Both the position numbers and the translations under genes were made by a program. Positions 45,701 through 58,900 of a stretch of DNA of 64,000 bases are shown here, piece by piece; the stretch's first letter is position 1, and each line of letters opens with the position of its first letter. Below the pieces are notes generated by a model that was not told the DNA's origin, did no database searches, and saw only the letters and a list, made by a program, of their open reading frames with translations. The stretch covers positions 3,957,541 through 4,021,540 of the forward strand of contig LNGK01000008.1 in the NCBI GenBank assembly GCA_001510575.1, in the 5' to 3' direction. Source of the DNA: Knoxdaviesia capensis. Taxonomy: Eukaryota; Ascomycota; Sordariomycetes; Microascales; Gondwanamycetaceae.

Positions 45701-46001
45701 CGAAAAAAAAAGTTTCTTAAGCGTCTATCACAAATCACGTTCAAAGGGAATTTTCTTCCTCTCTTTCCTGTTCATATCTTCTCATCCCCTCATCAACAAT
45801 AACAACCTCAACCTTCTTTTATCATCACTTCTTCTTCCTCTCATCATCTCAAAGCACGAAGTTGGTGATCGTATCTTGTTGCTCAATCTTCATCTCGTCT
45901 CAGATCTTTTTGCAACTCAGGCACTGTTCTGGCACTTCTTCTTGATTGTGCCCAACTCATCGATTGATCTCATCCATCAAACGCGATACCAACAATCAGA
46001 C

Positions 46002-48666
46002 ATGTCTAACTACGGCGGTGGTTACGGTGGTGGCTACGGCGGCGGCGGTGGTGGTGGTGGTTACGGCCGCTCTGACCGTGGCGGTGACCGTGATCGTGGT
46101 GGCCGTAACGGCTTTGGAGGCGGCGGCTTTGGCGGCGGGTAAGTTCTCTTCCCATTCTTTCATCTTGGGACTTAGTTGATCGATGCTAACTGATATCTCC
46201 AATACTCTAGCCATGGAAACGGATTTGGCGGTGGCGGTGGTGACCGCATGAGCGCCCTTGGCGCCGGCCTGAAGAATCAAGACTGGGGTATGCTTCCACC
46301 ATTTACGCACTTTGCTTTTCGGCTTCATTTTCTCCAAGCGCTCCCATACTAACCCACAAATTCCTTTCGCTTTTAGATCTCAACTCTCTCCCCAAGTTTG
46401 AGAAGCACTTCTACAAGGAGCACCCCGATGTCCAGGGCCGAAGCGATGCCGAGGTTCTCGAGTTCCGCAAGAAGCACCAGATGACCATTACTGGAACCGA
46501 TGTCCCCAAGCCGGTCGAGACCTTCGACGAGGCTGGCTTCCCGAGATACGTTTTGGATGAAGTCAAGGCCCAGGGTTTCCCCGCCCCTACCGCCATTCAG
46601 TCTCAGGGTTGGCCCATGGCTCTTTCCGGTCGCGATGTTGTCGGCATTGCCGAGACTGGTTCTGGAAAGACCCTGACCTACTGCCTGCCCTCCATCGTCC
46701 ACATCAACGCCCAGCCTCTCCTGGCTCCTGGCGATGGCCCGATTGTGCTTGTGCTTGCTCCCACCCGTGAGCTTGCGGTCCAGATTCAGCAGGAGATTGC
46801 CAAGTTTGGCCGCTCTTCTCGTATCCGCAACACCTGCGTGTACGGTGGTGTGCCCAAGGGCCCTCAGATCCGCGACCTCTCCCGCGGTGTTGAGGTCTGC
46901 ATTGCCACTCCTGGCCGCCTGATTGATATGCTCGAGGCCGGGAAGACCAACCTTCGTCGTGTCACCTACTTGGTTCTCGATGAGGCTGATCGCATGCTGG
47001 ATATGGGTTTCGAGCCCCAGATTCGCAAGATTATCGGCCAGATCCGCCCTGACCGTCAGACCCTCATGTGGTCGGCCACCTGGCCCAAGGAAGTCCGCGC
47101 TCTTGCTTCGGACTTCCTCACTGACTTCATCCAGGTCAACATTGGATCCATGGACCTTGCTGCCAACCATCGTATCACCCAGATTGTCGAGGTTGTGTCC
47201 GAGGGCGAGAAGCGTGACCGCATGATCCGCCACCTCGAGAAGGCTATGGAAGACAAGGAGAACAAGATTCTCATCTTCGTTGGTACCAAGCGTGTTGCCG
47301 ACGAAATCACCCGCTTCCTCCGTAACGACGGATGGCCTGCTCTGTGTATGTGATAATACTCCCCCCAAACAGTTCCATATAATGATCTGGAACCCCTTTA
47401 CTAACTGATCTGTTTTCTCTTCCTATAGCCATTCACGGTGACAAGCAGCAAAACGAGCGCGATTGGGTCCTTGATCAGTTCAAGGGCGGAAAGAGCCCGA
47501 TCATGGTTGCGACCGATGTTGCCTCTCGAGGCATTGGTGAGTTAAAAGAACATTCTCCTTCTCCTACTTCTTCACTTCACCATTTCTACCCCCAGGAGTC
47601 CCCTGTCCCCTGTCCCCTCCTCCCGTCCTTCTTCCCACCCCACTTCACCATCTTCAAACAACCGTTCTGCATCTTCCAGCAAATCTTTTTTTGCTGTGCT
47701 TTACTGTCATGTCTAGGGGCTTTCTGGTTGCGTAAAAGCTTGCCTGATACTCGCCAGGCTTTCCGCCTGGTATTTATCTCGTGATACGGTGAACATTTGG
47801 GCACAAATAGTGCCTCATATCTCTCCGTATCCTGCTTCTTCTGCCGTTTCTACTGTATCTCCCTGCTGGCCGACTCTTATGTGATACCCCATCTTTGGAG
47901 AGTGCAATGCTTCCCTCGAGAAGTTGCTTGTCCTTGTCCCCATCGCGACCTGACCAGGCGATCGGGACATATCTGAAGACACGGTGTGAGGCCACAGGAT
48001 ACTATGATTCCTACACAAGGATGGCATATCTACGCATTATAGACAGCCCCGTACTTGCCACGCTGTGAAGTATAGAGAGAGGAGTAAAATCCATCTCTCT
48101 ACGCGCCGTTTCTTTGGGCGTCGTATATGGAGGAGGCTACGGTTACCACAATAACCAGCCTTTAATCTTGAATGCTAACATCTAGGGTGTCTTCTCTTCT
48201 CTTCCTTTGTGTGAACAAAAAGACGTTCGCAACATTACTCACGTTCTTAACTACGACTACCCCAATAACTCTGAGGATTATATCCATCGTATTGGTCGTA
48301 CTGGACGCGCTGGTGCCAACGGTACCGCCATTACCTTCTTCACCACTGACAGTAAGTTCTTCTTTTGCCGTCGATTGCTTTTGAGAGATTCCATACTAAC
48401 AAAGTCCTTACCCCTTGATCTAGATTCCAAGCAGGCCCGTGATCTCGTAAATGTTCTGCAGGAGGCCAAGCAAAATATTGATCCTCGCCTTGCTGAGATG
48501 GTCCGTTACGGCGGCGGTCACGGTGGAGGTCGCTTCGGTCACTACCGTGGCCGAGGCGGCGGCGGTGGTCGTCGTAAGTGGTGATCCCTGAAACGTCTTC
48601 TTCCAGACGACTAACCGGTCTCCAGACAACGCCAACAACATGCCCATGACCAACCGTCGCTGGTAA
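46002..48666 (+). CDS. DBP2: ATP-dependent DEAD-box RNA helicase
   Basis: Seven exons, 46002-46138, 46211-46287, 46377-47345, 47429-47536, 48223-48351, 48424-48573 and 48626-48666, encode 536 aa, close to yeast Dbp2 (546). A Gly-rich N-terminus (GGGYGGGYGGGG and RGGDRDRGG) precedes the helicase core. Motifs: the Q region GFPAPTAIQSQGWPMAL, AETGSGKT (163-170), PTREL (200-204), TPGRL, DEAD (273-276), SAT (304-306), SIHGDK, ATDVASRGID and HRIGRTGRAG. An RGG-type tail (GGGHGGGRFGHYRGRGGGGG) ends in NRRW. Dbp2 unwinds RNA duplexes co-transcriptionally and acts in mRNP assembly, rRNA processing and decay. Intron 4 (686 bp) splits motif V between RGI and D and dwarfs the others (52-89 bp). Retention of the last 52 bp intron would instead end the protein in GRRKW. 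Confidence 0.96.
47537..48222 (+). promoter_or_regulatory. Long DBP2 intron 4, candidate autoregulatory element
   Basis: 686 bp, from GTGAGT to AAAAAG. Yeast DBP2 has an unusually long intron in the C-terminal half of the coding sequence that mediates feedback by Dbp2p, and this one also falls in the C-terminal helicase domain. A perfect 6-bp hairpin, CCAGGC/GCCTGG with a 5-nt loop, sits at 47754-47770. Conservation of function is inference. Confidence 0.5.
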
Positions 48667-50023
48667 TACACTCAGGTTCCGCATGGTAAGGGGAGAACAT
48701 CATAAGTCTAAGCTCATGGTTGCGGAGAGTCGACCTCATTTCTCTCCCAGAGCTACGAGATGCATGCTGGCCTCCTTGAACAAAATGCGTAAGCTGGTCA
48801 TTCCAGAGTGCCTGTAAGATGTGACCAGGTACAAGCTTTTCTCCTTTCTTCTTTACGTGGGTTACTGGCCATCAGCAGCCACCAACCTTTGGCACGGAAC
48901 ACAATTGGCGTTAATGGTTTTGTAGAGATGGGTATCTTGCCTTTTACTCTCTTTTGCCTTTTTCTGTTTTCCCCCTTTCGCTTTATCACGTTACGGCTTT
49001 TTTTCTTAGAGGAAGGGTAGAATGATCAAGTTTGAGTTTTCTTTTATTCGTCTTTTTTCTGTTCCACATGATTTTGCCACCACCCCTCTCCCTCCTGATG
49101 GAAGGGGGCGTATCACATCACCGGATTTCTATTATTTATCTTATTTGTTTCCCTATTCAACTCCGTCCTGAATGGCAATATTGTTTGATTTAGATATAAA
49201 AGTTGTATTCCAAGATTTTTCTACCGATAATAGACAGACACGCCGTTTCTTTTGTTCTCCTTCAAATATTCCTTTTTTCAGCTTTGTGCATCAACAATAA
49301 ATGAAAGGGAAATTCTCACAAAGCAGTGACCAGAACGAGAGTCCGTTGCATGCTTGATTAGTGGACTACGACATAAGAAGGGCTACATGTAACTCTCAGC
49401 TCCCTGCATCCTCCTCCTGCGTCGACAGGGACCAGGTCTCCAGCCAGAGCTTTCGGTCATAGTGATAAAAAGGACTTGTAGCATCTATCCAGGCCGATGT
49501 CCACTTGAACCAACCTGCAGCACACGGGATGCGGGGACCTAAAAGGTGCTGTTGCTCTCGTTGCTCCTGTTGCTCCTCACGAAGGGGGGAAAGCTGCTGA
49601 ACCGGTGAGCATGGTCTGAGACTTGTCTATTCCGTTTCCTCTCCCCCATTCCCTCTTCTTGTTTCCTTCTGCTTCCCTACATAGTCCGGCGGTACAACAG
49701 GAGGTACTGCCCACACCCCCCTTTCTCTCGCTCCAGGCATAAAGAAGAGAAACGCCATCGGAAGCAGGTTCGGATATCCGCGAGCACGACATGGACCCTC
49801 CTGTCCCCCTCCCACTCTAAGTGTGTGTTGTGTCCGTCTCTGAAAGAAAAAGCGGGTGGCAAAATCCAGACCACGGCGCCTCGTCGCCATTGGCTACAAC
49901 GCCCAGCCACTTTTTCGGGATCTTCTGTTTCTTTCTTTCTTTCTCTCTCGTTCTCTTGTTGGGCGGTTCTCTTGGTGTTGGTCCTTTAGTCTCGGCGTAG
50001 TTGGGGAGAGAGAGAGGGGCGGG

Positions 50024-50024
50024 N
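50024..50024. other. Undetermined base in a G-rich run
   Basis: A single N inside a run of G, just after a GA repeat. Local length and identity are uncertain. Confidence 0.95.
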
Positions 50025-52440
50025 GGGGGGGGAGAGACGAAGTTTTTGGTCTAGCTTTTCCGCGGGCCGACGGAATTGCCGTGCTAGGACCAAGGGTTTT
50101 ATTTTGTTTTCTTTCTTTTTTATTTCTTTTGCCTGGTGGGAAACACACATGACTCTTGGCTTCCAACCAACGACTTTTCTTTTCTTTTCCACTGGAATGC
50201 TAAAAGTTTTGAGTGTGGTCTCATATCAGATAGCTTGGAACTAGTGGCCACAGACTTGGGGTTCCTAGACTGGACCGTTCTCTAGTATTTCCCTTTGTGA
50301 TATAACGTGCGTGCAAATTCAACAGCAGTAAGATGGAGTCCAAACATGACAATATCAAACAAAAAACTATGGATCCGAGAAAACCTGGAATTCCGCACTT
50401 TTGGAAAGATACTAGTTGAAGTGTGCCCTGAAAAGAGAGTCTAAGCTTGTGAGCCACTAAAAGAGGGAACAATAATGCTGTTTCCTGTAGTGTGTTGGTC
50501 TTGCATGCAAAGGTTCGCGCAGCGGACCAGTTAAATTTCAAAAGATTCGATGGCTGTGGGTGCAATTCGGCTCTGCGGATCTCGCTGGAATAGAGTGAGG
50601 CATGGAGATTGGAGATACTGTTGTTCACCATATAGATCAGTGTATCATCATGCTGTAACTGATGACTGACAAGTTCATATGTCTGCCGACAATGAGTTGT
50701 ACTGTAACGTCACCGGAATAAATCAAAATCCTAGTATATTCGGTATAAATTAAGATACGGTGTTAAAGCGTAGAGGATGGAATAGAGGCCTTATTCCTCC
50801 AGTAAGCTAGAGCTTGTTACTAGATTCGGAGCGTTGAATTTGTGTATGAAGCTCGACAACCTCAATATGGGAGTGAGAATGGCTTTTATATGGTACTAAT
50901 TGGAGATTTCAACCATGGTTACTACTATGAAAGTGTTCATTTCTATGGTAGAGCCCCTGAATACTAAGGTGTGAGAGTCGATCACCAGTTCGATGAGTGG
51001 AATGGTCACCAACTGCCACTTAGTGACTCAACAAGAATCTTGTGGCAATTCATCATCGGATCCGGTTCATGAGATACAGATGTACTTGTAATGAAAGCAT
51101 ATCTGCTCCTCTTTGAAAGTGAACCTGGAGAGTCGACTCGGTTAGGAAGGGCTTAAACTGTGCTTCGGATGTTTGATTTCAGACGGTCAGTCGAGACAGC
51201 AGACTTGGGTAGTGTCAACACTGACGGGAATCATTGTGTCGGGCGTGACGATATAGTCGATTGTAAAGTGTATGAACTGGAAGAATGTTGATCACTGAAT
51301 CAATAGAATGGATAAGTCTGTTGAGGTTGACGGTTGAGCATGTGTGGAAGGCTTCGAAAATTCGAGGAAGGAGACTAATCGATGCATCATTCTGAGAGTG
51401 AGGTTCTTGGTCAGTAACAGATGAACGGCATCAGTCAGTAACATGACAGTTCTCTCGAGAGGATCAACTCACAGGAAGAGTGAGTGATCACATTCTTTCA
51501 TGTGTAAGGGGGTCATTCGTTTAGAGGCTATATTCTCAAGGAAGGAGTGAGGACAACTCAGGGGCAGCAGAGATTCAAGTGTCGACAGGAGCTTCAAGTT
51601 CCATATCAAGGTGAATGTGAAGGTCGGGGGGAACCTCGAGGTTTTAGTTGCTTCGGACCAGTCTAATTGTGGTCGTGGTTGTTCGTAATACTGTGAGGTT
51701 TTCGATGATGCGGCCGTGGCTAGAGGAGACTGATGGTAAGAGACAGACAACATTCGAGGAGATAATCACAGGAAAAATCAGATTCTTCAAAGGATGACTT
51801 AACAGTCAATGTTCTGAGGCATTGGAAAAGTTATCCTCCTTAATTGAGCAAAATTGCTTCGACGGTGGAGAAGTGGTATCGCAGTGACACTGTCAGGAGA
51901 GGCGAGGAGGCCAGGAACTTTAAGAAGGACAAGAGAGCAATAGGACGCCTTGAACACTTATGAAGAAAGAATGTGACTGAAGGTAGGGTTCTGCTTGAAT
52001 TCTCTTTTAGGCAGCTCGCAAGTAGTTCCCCGGTTATTATTACTTCACGTCGTCTGAGAGTTGGGACTGCGGCGGAAAGACGACGAGGGGCGGCGATTCG
52101 GGGGTTGACATGAAAAAGAATTTCCTCGATGTCCACCAGAACCAAGTTTCCGAGTACATCGCAGAAGAGAAATCTACAGTTCAGCAGAATACCAAATATT
52201 ACGTTTTTGGTCTCTTTGTTTTCAATGAAAGAAATCTTGCACTCTTATTTCCTTGTAGGTTCTCGCTAAGTGGAACAGTGAGGAGGCGAACAATAGGGGA
52301 TCGTGAGGGCCGGCTCCGGTAAGGTTCAGAGCCACACCGCTAAGCGCGATTCACTAGCCAGACCGGAGTCCTCGAGAGGCGACGATGTAGACGCGTGCAG
52401 TCACTCTGGAATAGTAATATATATATGATGGGAAGTGAAC

Positions 52441-52929
52441 ATGTTGGTGAATTCTCTTCACCGTCAGTCCGTGTCGGAGCAAGTGGGGACCATACGCAAA
52501 ACGCCCAGCCCGCGCAATGAAAATACAAGAAAAATCTCTCCTGGATACGGCTTCACATTCCTGTGCAGCGCCACCGACGAACAAGAAACAAAAAAAACTA
52601 GAGAGTTGACGACGGCTTCAGAAGACTACAGTACAGGACGGAATTCAAAATCTAGGGACTGGAATGTGTCTCTTTTAACGGTCCTGAGCCGGGCGACGAA
52701 GCATCGGAAATGCCCCGACAAAGGGTGGAACAGTAGGAGATGCACCACAAATGACGAGAGGGGACTTAATCTTTCAAGAATACTGTCTCTTCCTGATTGC
52801 CACATGGATTCTCTCGTCAAGGGAATCTCAGCAACCGAGACTGTGGCTCTGACTGTGAAGAATTCCTTTGGGCAGAAGGGAATCTGCATTCCAGTCGGTA
52901 TTCCATGCTTCTCTGCTTTTCACCAGTAG
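52441..52929 (+). CDS. Hypothetical 162-aa frame, weak
   Basis: An ATG-started frame of 162 codons in otherwise stop-rich DNA. The product is Ser/Thr/Arg-rich with no hydrophobic core, repeats or known motif. Neighbouring DNA looks degraded. Length alone is the support, so it may well be chance. Confidence 0.12.
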   Translation: MLVNSLHRQSVSEQVGTIRKTPSPRNENTRKISPGYGFTFLCSATDEQETKKTRELTTASEDYSTGRNSKSRDWNVSLLTVLSRATKHRKCPDKGWNSRRCTTNDERGLNLSRILSLPDCHMDSLVKGISATETVALTVKNSFGQKGICIPVGIPCFSAFHQ

Positions 52930-54571
52930 AAATCCTTAGCTTCTCTCTCACCGCCCCAGATGATGCCAGCGTCTCGAGTATTCTACAAAGTCGTCCCTGA
53001 TAGAAAAGTTGTCGTCGTCGTCTTCGTCTTCCGGTGATTGAATAGGGGGCCTGGCGATATAGTAGGGACCTTTTAACATGCAGTTACTCGGTGAAATATG
53101 CCAGTTCCGTGGCCACAACACCATCTACTTGTCTTCCAACTGCTCTGTGAGCCATGGGTATTATCTCCTTCAGAAATTCCAGTCTCTATTTCCGGTTGTG
53201 GCTGTTCTAATCGCTAGGTCGGCCGATTCGGTATCGGCGTTAATGACAAAGGAGGCAATTCGAAGACAGAAGACACTCAGATGTCACTCGGAGAGTATAG
53301 GAGAAGGTCGAAGAGATGTCGAGAACTAGAGACGTATCCCGATGATGTTCGAGGGGTAAATGACCGCGTGGTTGCTGTTGAGGCCTTTTCCTGTCAATTC
53401 AACGAGATTTTACACCACGACACAGATCAGCACGAATAGACTCAACGCCGCTCAAGAACAACTTCCAAACATTGAAACTAACTTATCTTCTAGTTCACAC
53501 CTCTCATGACCTGGGTCTAGACTTTGGATCTAGAACGCAACTGTTGCACAAGTGAGTTCGATTCGGCCGTACGGACGCACGCCTAAAGCCGTTGGTCGCG
53601 CCGTCACTATGTCCGGTCGTGTTTGGTGTTCTTTGCCATCATCACTAGAGTCTGGATGGGAGAAAAGAAAGATGACGGTTCAACATTGACCCGTGAATGA
53701 AATTCAGAGCGTTCCTCGATTCCTAGAAAAATGGTAATAAACCCGCTGAGAGACGGCGTGTCATAGAGAGCCACTCTCTCTTGAAAAGCAATACGGGCCC
53801 ACGGGCACAGCTCCGACAACACCCTCCACTGTGGTCCCTTCTATTCTATCAAGGGGAATAAATTATTCCCCTCCCAATCCTCTGCGCATTACCCTTCTGC
53901 TCGTATGTCTTCTCTCTTCCGTATGGCATACATACGTCTGCCCTATCAAATAGATCTACTCTCCTAGACTCTTACTTATGCTTGCCGGTGAACACGGACA
54001 TCTCGCTTCGACACTTCACTTTGTATCCTCGTCGTGATTTCAAATGGACCGAGCTCCTGCATTGTCCCAGATACCTAGACAGTGACACCCAACCAATGAA
54101 CCGGGGGACCCGATCTCATGGACGAGGAGGATTCTGAGAGATATTCCTACGACTTTCCGATATTATCTATATAACTAACCATCCACAAAGCTTTCGATGC
54201 ATCTCATGAGCATCACATCAACATTCGATATCCACTACACACCTTCAGGATGGCTTGATTACTCTCAACGCTTGTTGCGCTCGTGGCTAACCAGACCGGC
54301 AAATACTGCTTGGACTTCTAGTGGCCCGACACACCAATACATATATTGTGGGGATATAGAGCCATGGCGAAGAAGACAATGACACGCTATTTCCTACGAA
54401 GTCTACAAGTTACAACAATGGCCTGCTATTAGGGGCATTCATAACTTACGCGGAACCTAAGATTGCATGCGAAATCTCTTAAGATTATCCATTGAACAGG
54501 ACAGGACACCCTCTCCTGAGAGCATCCGAGCCCTCTTTCTGACACTTCTATCAGGACGAGTCAGATTCTAA

Positions 54572-55968
54572 GCAGTGGCGACGGATAGCATACTGAAGAA
54601 AGCTTCTGTCCTCTGCTATCCAGACATGGACTGCATTTATGACGGTTTTGATGATATCTCCAAGTTCCTTGACCACCTTAGAGGTATACGAGGAGTAGAT
54701 GAACGTTTGTTCGCCTCTACAGTCCGCCTCTCAGGCTATCGGTAAAATCAAACTCCTGAACCACCGAAGCTTTTTTTCTCCTTCCCTCTAAGACGTTCCG
54801 CCACGAGCTGTTGGCCCTATTTGGACACCATCTCCAGTTTGACTTTTATTTTGATTTCTGAGTATCACATACTGCGCATATCTTCGATTTTGCAATGTCT
54901 GTGACACGATACATGGCCGGAATCAAATACCGAGAAATTCCGTGTGAATAGTGGCATTTCATCGGTTTTGAGGAACCAGGAGAAGCACACAGTGACAGCG
55001 AGTGAGCCCTTCATATTTGTTCTCTTATATTTACCTGCCCCATAGAAATCGCTTCATTCGGTGGGTTCTGCATACAAGTCAAGCCTTCATGTCCGGATCT
55101 CTTTTTCCATGGATGGAGTGTAGGGGACATCCCTCCCAGGTGTTTGCGCAATCTGAAGGACGTTGAATCCTTCTCCGGGATTAAGAGAAATTTTCCATGT
55201 TCAGGGCATCTTCTTTTTATATTTTTATAAATAAATTTTTTTTTTCGCGCACATCCATTTTTGTGAAATTACACATATGTCAACTTTTGTGTCCAGTCAA
55301 TCCGTCGGATTGTTTGATCACTCTGCATTTCCTGGTGTCCCGTCTCGTAAAATTATCTGTGTAGTTTGTCCTACACTTTCACTGCCCTTCTCTCTCTCTG
55401 GTCCGCTGGAATGCTGCAGCACGAGGTGACTCTGAAAGATTCCTGCGATGCCTGGTTTCTTTGGCATACGAGCACTGAATCCATTAATAGCTCTTCCCAA
55501 AAGCGGCGCGGCTCCTAGTCCCTCAGTCTGGAAATAAGCGCCTCTCCTCTCTCGCTAAGCACGAGTCATGCAGAAGTTCTTTGCCAGTAAAACCAGCCAT
55601 TCTCGCCGTCAGTCCACCATCCATCTGGTCCATCTGATCCAGCCCTCCAGTATCTCTATCGAACCTATCTACTCCTACGACAGCGACAATATTCTGTCCT
55701 TGTAGTCCTGCTCTTCAAAGGTCTTTCCGGCATATTTTCAGACTCGAGATGCTTGGGACCGCCCAAAACAAGCTCGTACCCGTATTGTGGACACGGCTGA
55801 CAGGGCCCTCATCCGAAACATATCCGATGAAGGATCTGTCTGATTGAACAGAATTTCGGGGGGTTCTGGGTGGTTAAGGAACTTGATTTTATCCAATACT
55901 TGAGAAAAACAGCTACGCTATCCAGCTGTCCAGCCAAGTATACCTCTCATCGCGGCCCCCAAACTTGA
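54572..55968 (+). pseudogene. Decayed coding-like locus, family not recognised
   Basis: Several frames look protein-like but are broken. 54572-54745 reads ASVLCYPDMDCIYDGFDDI and ends in TAA. 54802-55230 stays in one frame for 143 codons with three internal stops (TGA, TAG, TGA) and contains ASFGGFCIQVKPSCPDLFFH. 55568-55843 starts with ATG (MQKFFASKTSHSRRQS), has one TAG at 55703 and continues in frame (AWDRPKQARTRIVDTADRAL). A +2 shift at 55843 opens IEQNFGGFWVVKELDFIQYL to 55968. The stops are TGA/TAG/TAA of the kind C-to-T change creates. I cannot name a family; unrecognised introns could explain part of the pattern. Confidence 0.3.
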
Positions 55969-58900
55969 TGGTGCGTACTCGCTTGATCTGCTCTTTAGCC
56001 CGGCTCGGACAGTTCCAGTTTCAGGGAAATCACTAGCTGTCCATATAGGTATACCGACAGCTTTCGAGAGGGCAAGACGGTCGGGTACAGTTTCCAGAAC
56101 GCCTGTCTAGTACTAGACTGTCCCGTTGGGTCAACCTCAGTGAAAAATGCCAATTTCAAAGCTGAAAATCAAAGAGTCGCAAGGGCGCTTTGCAAGCTGG
56201 TTAGTTATGCGACCGAATGTTTATGCAAATTGTGTACCACTCCGTAGCATGTATCCTTCGCATCCTAGATAGGTGCGGGTCTCTAGATTCCCCATGAAAT
56301 GGCGAGTGACATTCAGCAATCAATACTGACCAGCAAGTACAAGCCTCAATCCGACAACTTCATCCGTAGTGGTAGTACAGAGTCGATGAGCTGGCGGTAT
56401 TTCCTTCATTGGGAAGAAGACCATATCTCTGGTTCGCTCCCGGACCTTTGTGTGAACAGGATATCTGATCTACTAGGGTCAAATCTCCTCGGAGGTACTT
56501 CCAAACATGCCTGTCAAGCAGTGATCTCCAGTCCATCAGCTTTCATTGCAGAGTTCGAGGGACGGTGTTGATTCAGGTCGCGTGTAGTTGTATACCACAT
56601 CACACACAGAGTCGAGGATTCAAGCTCTACTGTATGAGAGAGTGAACCGAGACAGGATCTGGTATTGAGATTGAGTCTGAGTCTCAGGTCGAGAGAGAAC
56701 TGTACCGTAGAACCTGCACAAACACTAATAATTCAGGGCTGATGCGTGTCTCTTCGGGGGTTAGTTCCCCAGACCAGTATCAAACAGCCACATTTCGAAG
56801 CTCCCAATGTTCCTGTTCCCAGTGGCATTGCACTGTCTCGCGTCGTGTCCGTGGTGGCCCATATCTCCTGTGTCTTTGGCGGCTGTGTTCACGCCAAGGT
56901 TACCTTCTGACATCGTCAAATCTTGGGTCTAGTGTCATGGGTGTGAGTCCAGAGTCCCTTAGAACAGCAACTGCAGGGCTGTCTGGCAACGCCTGGTTAG
57001 CAATCCTGGTCCCTCATATGGCTGTGCTGAGAATGATCAGTCTCCCCCTAGCTAGCAGAACACAAGGAGCCTGCCTCTATGGAGTGGCTGGGCCCTCCAG
57101 CTTATCCGGAACGCTTGCTATTCACCAAGAATCGCATCGCATCCCATGCCTTGACTGCTTCTCCGGTGAATAGAAGCAGTCCAGAGTCGGGTGTCCTTTC
57201 TTGGGGCTGCGCTTTGGGTAATATGGCGAGAGTATTTCCTCATAGAAATAAAGAGAGCGTGGCACAGCCAATAACCGAAAAAATAAACGAAAGCACAAAG
57301 ATGGGAATGTCTCCAGCACACGTCACGGGAGGCAAAATTTCATCCTCCTGTCCCCGCCTCTCCATCGGATAGGCCCACCCCCTTGTCCCTCTCTCTCGGG
57401 CTGAACTCTTTGCCTTCTCTTCTCATTGCATCTCTTTCTTTCTCTATCTTCAGCCCCCAATTCTCATCACTGGCTGCTGATCGTGGCTCTTGTTAGGTTG
57501 GTCAATCCCAAAGTGGGGATGTGTGAGATGGCAACGACATCGACAGTAGACTTGCATTTTTCCTGTGCCGGGTCAATCTACCCTTGACGATTGCTACGAC
57601 TTCACACCTTGCGAAAACTGGACCCCAAAGTTGCCGTTCGTAAGGGAGGAGGAGGGGGCGTGTTGGCCCTTGATATTCACTAGCTTCTGTCACTTTGGAC
57701 GTATCCTTCCTCCAACCATATGTTGCTGTGATGCTCTGGGGCGTTTGCCTACAGCTTCACAGCAAGACGTTGGGAATAGCTTCGCGATTACACGGAGTCT
57801 CGCCTCCCAGTCCAAGGAAGGTGCAACGCGTCTCTGGCTCCTTCCCCTGGCGGCACAACTTTGGGTTCCACGTGCAGTAAGCGCTCTTAATGCCTAGAAT
57901 GTTAGGCATTTCTAGAAGTCCAGGTCGGAAGCCACACTTTGATATCAGGCATGAATATATATCACCACCCTCAAGAGTTTGTCCCATGTTGCAATCAACG
58001 AAATCCGGCATCTTTGGCTCTCTTTTCGTTTTCTTTTTGGTTTTCACGAACATCCGTGCATTACATACATCCTCCCTCGTCTCTGAAAGAAGATCCTAGC
58101 ATAGCCACACTTCACGCCCCCCCTTTTCCCTTCTCCAATCGAAAAGCTCTGGTTGTCCTCGTCTTTCTCGGTCCCGTGTTTCCCCTTCTTCCCCTTCTTC
58201 CCCTTCTTCACTTCATCCCCCCGTCTCTGTATCTTGGACCCTTGGCTTCTGTCCGAAGCTTCGGTTGTGCCCTCTGGGATTAGTCTCCCCGGCCTTCCTG
58301 CATTGGCGTCCTCGTTATATCAGGTGAGACTTGGCAGTGTATGATAAGGGTTCTCGTCGTGATGATGATATCCACAAGTTGGTTGGTTGGCGGGAGGGGA
58401 GTGAGGATTTGCAGAAACGTCCCGTCCGCAAAGTCTCGCTCGTGAGGGGGATATGCGGCCTTCCACTGACACCTATCTAAGTAGTTTTGCTTCTAGTGTA
58501 GCGCTTCACACGTAGACCTCCTCTCTCCTCATACGTTGCATGTATCACATTTACAGCAGTTTCCTCCTACTCATCTCATCTGATGGGGGCTCTGCAATTT
58601 TCTTGACAGCGAGTTCCCCCATATCAAACATACAGTACATACAGCAGCCTCCACGTAAAAACTCTAGTCAGTGACATCCCCTGGAGGATGCATCCAACAT
58701 CCTCCCCTTAGCTCTCTCAGCCTTTAATCCAGAAGCAACACAAGGCCCCGACAATTAGGGATTAAACGATTTAGTGCCGAGCCTTTGGAGTGGCAGTGAG
58801 AGCGCCATTTATCTTGGGGCTGGCCTTCGTCCCCTGTTCCCTGCTATGTGATTCCGCTGTTGGCTTCCTTCTGTGCCGTTTCTCTCGCATCTGCACCGGC

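Larger units (their letters stand above)
38514..46001. other. 7.5 kb gene-poor region
   Basis: No supported gene. Open frames are short and without motifs. Observed contents: telomere-like motifs near 40815, 41261 and 45483; TACTGTAC/GTACAGTA sites at 40165, 40284, 42797 and 43883; an AT-rich pocket from 44.86 to 45.7 kb; and a hydrophobic coding-like segment on the minus strand around 39.4-39.7 kb. The last 300 bp are the pyrimidine-rich leader of DBP2. Confidence 0.45.
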
